Below, piece after piece: positions 6,707 to 11,743 of a stretch of 11,743 nt of DNA (position 1 is its first letter; each line of letters opens with the position of its first letter). The stretch is from CAYNQN01 sp964530525 (GTDB lineage: Bacteria > Actinomycetota > Acidimicrobiia > Acidimicrobiales > Acidimicrobilacustridaceae): contig CAZHBH010000065.1 of the NCBI GenBank assembly GCA_964530525.1, forward strand, positions 1-11,743, in the 5' to 3' direction. The position numbers were made by a program, and so were the translations under genes. The notes beneath the pieces were generated by a model. That model saw only the letters and a program-made list of their open reading frames with translations, had not been told where the DNA came from and did not search any database.

Positions 6707-7063
6707 TCACGAGCGGTCCCTGGCGCTACGTCGCGATCTGAGCACCAGCACCAGCACCACGCCCATGATCACGACACCGCCGATGAGCATGGGAAGTCCG
6801 GTGCCCCTACCGGGCGTGGAGTCCTGCTCGAAGGGTCCGCTCAGCTTGTCGGAGCGAAGGTCCCGGGCCGGCTCGCTCTGCGGGGGCCCGGCTTGAGCCG
6901 CAGCCACACCGCCGAGCCCGGTCCAGGACATCGCGGGTCCTCCCAGGGCGCCGGCTCCGGTGACGGCGGCGACGGCGAGGAGCGTGCAGATGGCCACGAC
7001 GGCGCCAGCGCGCCGGATCCTGTAGAAGAACTGGAGCGAGGCGGGGAGCGGCCTGGTGAGCAC
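6707..7063 (-). CDS. Hypothetical two-helix membrane protein
   Basis: The family is not recognised. The 118-residue product starts at GTG 7063. It has a basic N-terminus (FFYRIRRAG, 12-20), a hydrophobic segment (about 20-41) that could be a signal peptide with AAAQA (54-58) as a possible cleavage site, a polar 50-residue middle, and a second hydrophobic helix LPMLIGGVVIMGVVLVLVL (90-108) ending in the basic tail RSRRSARDRS. That layout predicts a small protein anchored at its C-terminus, with the middle outside the cell and a positively charged cytoplasmic end. Codons are strongly G/C-ending, which favours this strand over the + frame that overlaps it at 6893-7063. It is convergent with the Bax inhibitor-1 gene and divergent from the glycosyltransferase. 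There is no Shine-Dalgarno; a TACCCT -10 motif 6 nt before the GTG suggests a leaderless mRNA. Confidence 0.65.
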   Translation of the reverse strand: MLTRPLPASLQFFYRIRRAGAVVAICTLLAVAAVTGAGALGGPAMSWTGLGGVAAAQAGPPQSEPARDLRSDKLSGPFEQDSTPGRGTGLPMLIGGVVIMGVVLVLVLRSRRSARDRS

Positions 7064-7069
7064 GTCCCG

Positions 7070-7075
7070 AGGGTA
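7070..7075 (-). promoter_or_regulatory. Possible -10 element for a leaderless transcript
   Basis: Read on the - strand this is TACCCT, a TAnnnT match exactly 6 nt before GTG 7063. That spacing would start transcription at the initiation codon, as in the many leaderless genes of actinobacteria. A convincing -35 was not found. It lies in the 48-nt gap between the divergent genes. Confidence 0.35.
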
Positions 7076-7111
7076 ACGCCGGGCACCCCGCTCGATCGCG
7101 CCTGGCTCGGC

Positions 7112-8716
7112 ATGGTCGCTCTGGGACTGGGCGTCCTCACGTTGCTCACCAGGCTCCCCGGGCTCGTCTCGGGCCGCATGTTCAACGTCGACGAGGCCTA
7201 CCTGGCTGCCATGGGCCTCACCATCGGCCAGGGCGGGCGCCTCTACGTAGACGTGCTCGACCGCAAGCCTCCGGTGCTCCCCTGGATCTACGCGCTCTCG
7301 GAGTGGGCGATGGGAACCGTCGACCTTCGGCTGCTGCGCCTGCTGGTGGTGCTCTCGGTGGCCGCGACGGGCGTGGTCGTGGTGCTCCTGGCAGCGCGGC
7401 TGGGCGCCTCCAGGGGAGCCTCTGCGCTAGCGGGCGCCCTGACCGTGCTGGGGACGGCGGCGTTCCCGCCGCCCGACGCCCAGGCCGCGAACTTCGAGCT
7501 GTTCGCGCTGCTCCCTTCGGCGCTGGCGGTGCTGGCGGCCGTGGCCGCCCGAGGTCGGACGACACCCTCGCGGCTGGGCCTCCTGCTCGTGGCGGGCGTG
7601 TTGGTCGGTGTGGCGGGGATGATCAAGCAGCCCTTCCTGGTGATGCTGGCTCCCGTGGGATGGGAGGTGCTCCGGGCGGGCCTCCCGCCCCGGCTCCGGC
7701 ACCTCGGCCCAGGAGCGGGCGAGGCCTCGGCCCCGCAGCACACGGACCTGCCGACGGGCCCTGTGGGTGCCCGCCTGGGTGCGGTGCTCGCCGGTGGGGT
7801 CGTGGTGCTGGCGGGCGTGGCGGCGGCCTCGCTCGCCATCGCAGCTCCGTTCGGGGCCGGCGACGTGTGGCGATGGGCATGGGTGGACACGGGCGACTAC
7901 CTCGACGGCCAGGTCGGCGGGTTCCGAATCCTCGCCGTGCTGGCCACGGTCGCCGCGGCCTTCGCCCTGCTGCACCTGCCATCGCTCGCGGCGGTGTGGA
8001 TCGGGCGCTCCCGGATGCGCACGGTGGATCCCGTGGTCTGGTTCTGGTTGATCGGTGCGGCGGTGGCCGTGGTCCCCGGCTTCCGATTCCTCATCCACTA
8101 CTTCCAGCTGCTGGTGCCACCGCTGGCGATGGTGGCCGGCCTGGCGCTTTCGACGGCGGGAGCGGGCGGGCTGGAATCGGCCCGGCTACGGAGGGCACAG
8201 GCGTGGGTGCTGGGATCGGCGGCGTTCGTCACGGCGGGCTGCGTCCTCGTGGCTTCGCTGCCTTCTGCAGACCTCGGAAGGGTGGGGCCAGATCTGGTTG
8301 CGGCCGTGCAGGAGCGCACAGAGCCCGGCGATCGGATCGTCGTGTGGGGGGCGCTCCCCGAGCTCCTGTGGCGCACCGAGCGACTGGCCGGGCAGAGGTT
8401 CCTCTCGGTCGGGTACGTGAACGGCAAGTGGGCAGGGCGCGAAGACGTGCCGGAGCACCCCGAGGGGATTCAGCCCTACAGGGACCGCTGGGATCTCTTC
8501 AACGCAGACCTTCGCGAGCACCACCCGGCTCTGGTGATCGACATGACCACCTCGGGACTGGACGACTGGGGCCCCTACTCGCCGCAGCGCTACTCGTTCG
8601 GCGACGTGCTCCAGCGCTGCTACGAGCCGCTGGGTGAGGTCGACGGCATGGCGCTGTGGGAGCTGGCAGACCCCTCCTGCATCGACGAGGTGCTGGCCGC
8701 CTCGCCCTCTGGGTAG
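7112..8716 (+). CDS. Membrane glycosyltransferase, GT39/ArnT-like
   Basis: This resembles polyprenol-phosphate-dependent glycosyltransferases of the dolichyl-phosphate-mannose:protein mannosyltransferase (PMT)/ArnT fold, which move a sugar from a lipid carrier to an acceptor on the outer face of the membrane. Numbered from ATG 7112 (534 residues): the first helix runs straight from the start, followed by the loop with the acidic pair D27-E28 in FNVDEAY (the expected catalytic Asp region), then DRKPPVLPWIYAL (50-62), several hydrophobic helices to about 380 including MIKQPF (170-175) and RFLIHYFQLLVPP (325-337), and a soluble C-terminal domain (about 390-534). The start is unsure. ATG 7112 lacks a Shine-Dalgarno and the usual cytoplasmic N-terminus; the only other in-frame candidate is TTG 6893, which would overlap the - strand gene by 171 nt and add a low-complexity head. 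The 3' end overlaps the convergent sugC-like gene by 97 bp. Donor and acceptor are unknown. Confidence 0.82.
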   Translation: MVALGLGVLTLLTRLPGLVSGRMFNVDEAYLAAMGLTIGQGGRLYVDVLDRKPPVLPWIYALSEWAMGTVDLRLLRLLVVLSVAATGVVVVLLAARLGASRGASALAGALTVLGTAAFPPPDAQAANFELFALLPSALAVLAAVAARGRTTPSRLGLLLVAGVLVGVAGMIKQPFLVMLAPVGWEVLRAGLPPRLRHLGPGAGEASAPQHTDLPTGPVGARLGAVLAGGVVVLAGVAAASLAIAAPFGAGDVWRWAWVDTGDYLDGQVGGFRILAVLATVAAAFALLHLPSLAAVWIGRSRMRTVDPVVWFWLIGAAVAVVPGFRFLIHYFQLLVPPLAMVAGLALSTAGAGGLESARLRRAQAWVLGSAAFVTAGCVLVASLPSADLGRVGPDLVAAVQERTEPGDRIVVWGALPELLWRTERLAGQRFLSVGYVNGKWAGREDVPEHPEGIQPYRDRWDLFNADLREHHPALVIDMTTSGLDDWGPYSPQRYSFGDVLQRCYEPLGEVDGMALWELADPSCIDEVLAASPSG

Positions 8717-9975
8717 TCCTGGCCAGCGCCCGGGGAGCCTCTCCCGGAGGTGCTCTCACCTCGGTCCACCCCGGTCGTCAGGTTCTCGCCGGTGTCGGGG
8801 TCGAACAGTTGGATCTCCCGAGCGTCGAGCCAGAAGGTGGCCTCTCGTCCGGCTGCGATCTCGCTGCTGCGGTCGATCTTGGCAGCGAACCGCTGCTCGC
8901 CGCCGCGGGCCAGCTCCACTGTGTCGAGCTCGGACGCCAGCCGGGCGACCTCCTCGCTCTCGGCTCCTCCAACCTTGAAGAAGGCGAAGACGTCGGCACC
9001 CAGCCACTCGATCATCTCCACGCGGGCGTCGAACGTCGCCCCCTTCGCCAGGAGGTCCTCGGAGACCCAGTCGACGTCCTCGAAGTTCTCGGGGCGGATG
9101 CCCGCTATCACTCTTCGAGACGACTCCGCAGGCGTCGTCGTCGCCTGCTTCGCAGATCCGGCGTCGACGTACCTGTCCATGACCTCGTCGGGCAGGTCGA
9201 TGTCGACGAAGGGAAGGTGCAGGCGCCTGCCCTGCAGCTCGCCGCTGGTGAAGTTCATGGCGGGGGAGCCGATGAACCCGGCGACGAAGATGTTCACCGG
9301 CCGCCTGTACAGCTCCTTGGGCGTGTCGACCTGCTGGACAACACCCTTCCGCAGCACCGCCACGCGGTCGCCCAGGGTCATGGCCTCGGTCTGGTCGTGC
9401 GTCACGTACACGGTGGTGACCCCCAGGCGCTCCTGGAGCTCGGCCAGCTGCGAGCGCATCTGCACCCGGAGCTTGGCATCGAGGTTGGAGAGGGGCTCGT
9501 CCATCAGGAAGGCCCTCGGCTCTCGCACGATGGCCCTGCCCATGGCCACCCGCTGGCGCTGGCCGCCCGAGAGGTTCGCCGGCTTCCGCTCGAGCAGCTC
9601 CTCCAGCTCCAGCATCGAGGCCGCCTCGTCCACCCTGCGCGCGATCTCGTCCTTCGGCACCTTGGCGAGCTTGAGCGGGAAGGAGATGTTCTCCCGCACG
9701 GTCATGTGCGGGTAGATGGCGTAGCTCTGGAAGACCATCGCCATCTTGCGGTCCTTGGGGTCGACGTCGTTCACCACGTCGCCGCCGACCCTCACCTCGC
9801 CGCTGCTGATGTCCTCCAGTCCGACGATCATGTTGAGCAGGGTGGACTTCCCGCAGCCGGACGGCCCCACCAGGATGAAGAACTCGCCGTCGGCGATGGT
9901 GAAGGTGGCTTCCCTCACCGCAGTCGTTCCGTCCCGGAACGTCTTGGAGACGTGGTCGATCACGATCTCGGCCAT
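8620..9975 (-). CDS. sugC: Sugar ABC transporter ATPase, SugC/MalK/UgpC family
   Basis: This is the ATPase that would drive the SugA-SugB permease pair. The 451-residue protein has Walker A GPSGCGKST (37-45), Q-loop Q83 in FQSYAIYPHMTV, signature LSGGQRQR (135-142), Walker B RAFLMDEP (154-161) and H193 in VTHD. The family hallmark AGFIGSPAMNF (232-242) and a TOBE-type regulatory domain with AGIRPENF (291-298) follow. The N-terminus MAEIVIDHVSKTF and most of the ATPase core resemble Mycobacterium tuberculosis SugC as I recall it. The family normally ends near FDPDTGENLT (391-400). Here a further 49-residue Ser/Gly/Glu-rich tail (403-451) continues, mostly antisense to the end of the glycosyltransferase gene. 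It starts 10 nt after sugB with AGGGG (9983-9987) 7 nt upstream. UgpC or MsmK is the alternative name if the substrate is not trehalose. Confidence 0.9.
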   Translation of the reverse strand: MAEIVIDHVSKTFRDGTTAVREATFTIADGEFFILVGPSGCGKSTLLNMIVGLEDISSGEVRVGGDVVNDVDPKDRKMAMVFQSYAIYPHMTVRENISFPLKLAKVPKDEIARRVDEAASMLELEELLERKPANLSGGQRQRVAMGRAIVREPRAFLMDEPLSNLDAKLRVQMRSQLAELQERLGVTTVYVTHDQTEAMTLGDRVAVLRKGVVQQVDTPKELYRRPVNIFVAGFIGSPAMNFTSGELQGRRLHLPFVDIDLPDEVMDRYVDAGSAKQATTTPAESSRRVIAGIRPENFEDVDWVSEDLLAKGATFDARVEMIEWLGADVFAFFKVGGAESEEVARLASELDTVELARGGEQRFAAKIDRSSEIAAGREATFWLDAREIQLFDPDTGENLTTGVDRGESTSGRGSPGAGQDYPEGEAASTSSMQEGSASSHSAMPSTSPSGS

Positions 9976-9982
9976 GCGATCA

Positions 9983-9987
9983 CCCCT
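9983..9987 (-). promoter_or_regulatory. Ribosome-binding site AGGGG of the sugC-like gene
   Basis: AGGGG on the - strand overlaps the sugB TAG stop and ends 7 nt before ATG 9975. It supports that start and coupling with sugB. Confidence 0.6.
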
Positions 9988-10819
9988 ACCCTTTCACGGC
10001 ACCGGCGGTGAGGCCCGCCACGATGCGTCGCTGGAAGATGAGCACCATCACGATGATGGGGATCGTCACCACCACCGAGGCCGCGGCGATGGCACCGGTG
10101 GGCTGCTCGAACTGGGAGGCCCCTGTGAAGAAGGCGATGGCCGCCGGGACGGTGCGGGCCCGGTCGGTCGACGTGAGCGATATGGCGAAGAGGAAGTCGT
10201 TCCAGGCGAAGATGAACACGAGGATCGCTGCGGTGAACACGCCGGGGGCGGCCAGCGGCACGATCACCTTCCGGAAGGCCTGGAACGGCGTGGCGCCGTC
10301 GACCCTGGCCGCCTTGTCGAGGTCCCAGGGGATCTCGCGGAAGAAGGCCGAGAGCGTCCAGATGGCGAGCGGCAGGGTGAACGTCATGTAGGGGATGATC
10401 AGTCCCGGCCAGGTGTCGTAGAGGCCCAGCTCGCGCCACATGTTGAACAGCGGGCCCACGATGGACACGGGAGGGAACATGGCGATCGCAAGCGCGCCCC
10501 CGAGCACTATCGCCTTGCCTCGGAAGTCCAGGCGCACGATGGCGTAGGCGGCGAACATGGCCAGCACGACCGCCAGGAGCGTCGAGAGGAGCGCGATGCC
10601 TATCGAGTTGCGCAGCGAGGCCAGGAACTGCGGGTCGTCGAAGATCGCCCGGTAGTGGTCGAAGGTGACCGACTCGGGGATGAAGCGGTGGTCGGTCAGC
10701 TGCGCGGCGGGCTTGAGCGACAGCGACACGATCCACAGCACGGGAACGAGAGCCCAGATCACCACCGCGATCCCCCCGATGGTCCAAAGCACGTCGTGCA
10801 GCCGCTTGCGGCGCTCCAT
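9986..10819 (-). CDS. sugB: Sugar ABC transporter permease, SugB/MalG type
   Basis: This is the second inner-membrane permease of a carbohydrate importer. The 277-residue product has six expected hydrophobic segments, the first at about 13-34. The cytoplasmic EAA loop that docks on the ATPase is around IPWDLDKAARVDGATPFQAF (163-182) followed by RKVIVPLAAPG. FIFAWNDFLFAISLT (203-217) and the C-terminal IFQRRIVAGLTAGAVKG (261-277) are typical of MalG-type proteins. Several stretches, including FAWND, SQFEQPTGAIAA and the C-terminus, resemble mycobacterial SugB from memory, which is why a trehalose-type role is proposed. The ATG overlaps the upstream gene's TGA as ATGA. GGGAGGG (10826-10832) gives a strong Shine-Dalgarno 6 nt before the start. 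Confidence 0.92.
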   Translation of the reverse strand: MERRKRLHDVLWTIGGIAVVIWALVPVLWIVSLSLKPAAQLTDHRFIPESVTFDHYRAIFDDPQFLASLRNSIGIALLSTLLAVVLAMFAAYAIVRLDFRGKAIVLGGALAIAMFPPVSIVGPLFNMWRELGLYDTWPGLIIPYMTFTLPLAIWTLSAFFREIPWDLDKAARVDGATPFQAFRKVIVPLAAPGVFTAAILVFIFAWNDFLFAISLTSTDRARTVPAAIAFFTGASQFEQPTGAIAAASVVVTIPIIVMVLIFQRRIVAGLTAGAVKG

Positions 10820-11743
10820 CAGCGGCCCTCCCTCATCTGCGAGTACGAGGCCCCGAACCCCTTGACGAACAGGACCGCTATGAGGATGACGCAGGCGAAG
10901 ATGACCACGGAGACCGCCGAGCCGATCCCCAGGTTCAACCGCACGATGAGCGTGTTGTAACCCACCAGCGAGACCGACTCGGTGTCCTGCGCACCCCTCG
11001 TCTGTATGAAGATCGAGTCGAAGATGCGGAAGGCGTCGAGGGTGCGGAAGAGCAACGCAACCAGCACCGTCGCCTTCATCAACGGCAGCCGCACCCTCCA
11101 GAAGCGCTGCCAGACGTTCGCCCCGTCCACCCGGGCTGCGTTCATCACGTCGTTGGGCACCAGCGTGAGGCCGGCCAGGAGCAGCAGCGCCATGAACGGG
11201 GTCGTCTTCCAGATCTCTGTTGAGATGATCACCAGGAACGACGACCACCTCTCGGCGAACCACGCTTGCTCCAGGCCGGTCAGCTCGTTCACGAACCCGG
11301 TGGTGGGGTCGAAGGCGAAGCGCCAGGCGATCGCGGCGACGACTGTGATGATCCCGTAGGGAACGAGGATCGACGCTCGCACCGTCCGACGCCCGAACAA
11401 GATGTGGTGCATCACCAGGGCGAGGGCGAAGCCCAGCACGAGCTCGACGAACACCGACACCACCGTGATGAACAAGGTGTTCACGAGAGACTGCCACCAC
11501 AGGGGTGAGGTGAGCACCGCCGCGTAGTTGGAGAGGCCCACGAACCCCTGCTCCCCGGGGAAGCGCAGGTCGTAGCGCTGGAGCGAGAGCCAGATCGCGT
11601 AGGCCATCGGGTAGGCGGTCACGAGCAGCATCACGACGATGGCGGGGGCGCAGAGCATCCAACCCAGCCGACGCTCCGAGCGCGCACGCTCCGAGCGACC
11701 GGCCCGGACCTCGGGGGCGGGTGGGACTTCGGGGGTGGGCCGC
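10819..11743 (-). CDS. sugA: Sugar ABC transporter permease, SugA/MalF type (5' truncated)
   Basis: This is the first permease of the importer. The frame stays open to the right edge: 28 codons before the internal ATG at 11658 encode a Pro-rich then Arg/Ser/Glu-rich cytoplasmic head ending RSERRLGW, which joins directly to the first helix (MLCAPAIVVMLLVTAYP). The real start is therefore outside the window and ATG 11658 is internal. From 11658 there are 279 residues: LSLQRYDL after TM1 (24-31), WWQSLVNTLFITVVSV (54-69) opening the permease core, VPYGIITVVAAIAW (99-112), EIWKTTPFMALLLLAGL (148-164), the EAA loop VPNDVMNAARVDGANVWQRF (167-186) and LLFRTLDAFRIFDSIFI (202-218). These resemble mycobacterial SugA as I recall it. 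The stop is TGA, overlapping the sugB ATG. The promoter and substrate-binding protein (LpqY-like) would lie to the right, off the window. Confidence 0.9.
   Translation of the reverse strand, partial: RPTPEVPPAPEVRAGRSERARSERRLGWMLCAPAIVVMLLVTAYPMAYAIWLSLQRYDLRFPGEQGFVGLSNYAAVLTSPLWWQSLVNTLFITVVSVFVELVLGFALALVMHHILFGRRTVRASILVPYGIITVVAAIAWRFAFDPTTGFVNELTGLEQAWFAERWSSFLVIISTEIWKTTPFMALLLLAGLTLVPNDVMNAARVDGANVWQRFWRVRLPLMKATVLVALLFRTLDAFRIFDSIFIQTRGAQDTESVSLVGYNTLIVRLNLGIGSAVSVVIFACVILIAVLFVKGFGASYSQMREGR
10826..10832 (-). promoter_or_regulatory. Strong ribosome-binding site of sugB
   Basis: GGGAGGG on the - strand, within the last codons of sugA, is 6 nt from ATG 10819. Together with the ATGA overlap it fixes the sugB start and implies balanced, coupled expression of the two permeases. 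Confidence 0.7.
11671..11697 (-). repeat. 12-bp direct repeat in the sugA N-terminus
   Basis: ACGCTCCGAGCG occurs at 11671-11682 and 11686-11697, a 15-bp period. It encodes a doubled R-S-E-R in the charged cytoplasmic head of the SugA-like protein. Each copy contains CGCTC-C-GAGCG, a near-palindrome, so the two copies can also pair. It is probably a coding repeat; an operator is unlikely inside the gene. Confidence 0.5.

Noticed and set aside
9128..9148. 7-bp hairpin GCAGGCG / CGCCTGC with a 7-nt loop inside the sugC-like gene
   Set aside because: It falls in the variable Ala/Thr-rich loop of the TOBE region, has no adjacent start or stop, and such stems are frequent by chance at this GC content.
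8656..10011. Long + strand open frame of 451 codons opposite the sugC-like gene
   Set aside because: The - strand frame has every ABC ATPase motif intact; the + frame has none and is a complement shadow.
10820..11662. Upstream extension of the sugB frame to 11662 (558 codons in total)
   Set aside because: The extension is a low-complexity shadow of sugA; MERRKR at 10819 has a strong Shine-Dalgarno and ATGA coupling.

Overview
The window is GC-rich with codons that nearly all end in G or C, and it reads as a chromosomal segment of a high-GC actinobacterium. Three signs point there: the gene order secA-prfB-ftsE-ftsX, an actinobacterial-type Bax inhibitor-1 protein that begins 'MPNPVLS', and a sugar ABC transporter closely resembling mycobacterial SugABC. 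I cannot place it below phylum. A deep-branching class such as Acidimicrobiia is a guess. I saw no rRNA, tRNA, CRISPR array, insertion sequence or phage gene.

Region 1 (1-4641, + strand) is a housekeeping block. It holds the C-terminal two thirds of secA (cut by the window start), prfB (release factor 2, in one uninterrupted frame without the classical +1 frameshift), then ftsE and ftsX, the ATPase and membrane subunit of the cell-division complex. A possible 31-codon leader ORF sits before prfB and touches one of its candidate starts.

Region 2 (4713-6682, + strand) is a run of three overlapping or tightly spaced genes. The first encodes a small protein built from about seven in-register 13-residue repeats, the second an RDD-family membrane protein, and the third a seven-helix Bax inhibitor-1/YccA-type membrane protein. 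No smpB or peptidoglycan hydrolase, which often follow ftsX in actinobacteria, is present in the window.

Region 3 (6707-8716) holds a short two-helix membrane protein on the - strand, divergent from a family-39-like membrane glycosyltransferase on the + strand. The glycosyltransferase start is uncertain. Its 3' end overlaps by 97 bp the 3' end of the next, convergent gene.

Region 4 (8620-11743, - strand) is an operon read leftwards: sugA-like permease (cut by the window end), sugB-like permease (ATGA overlap) and sugC-like ATPase. It would encode the inner-membrane part of a trehalose or related disaccharide importer. The substrate-binding lipoprotein would be expected beyond the right edge.

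Nothing here is clearly a new biological system. The least ordinary items are the 13-residue-repeat protein coupled to the RDD protein, the upstream ORF at prfB, and the overlapping convergent tails of the glycosyltransferase and the sugC-like gene.
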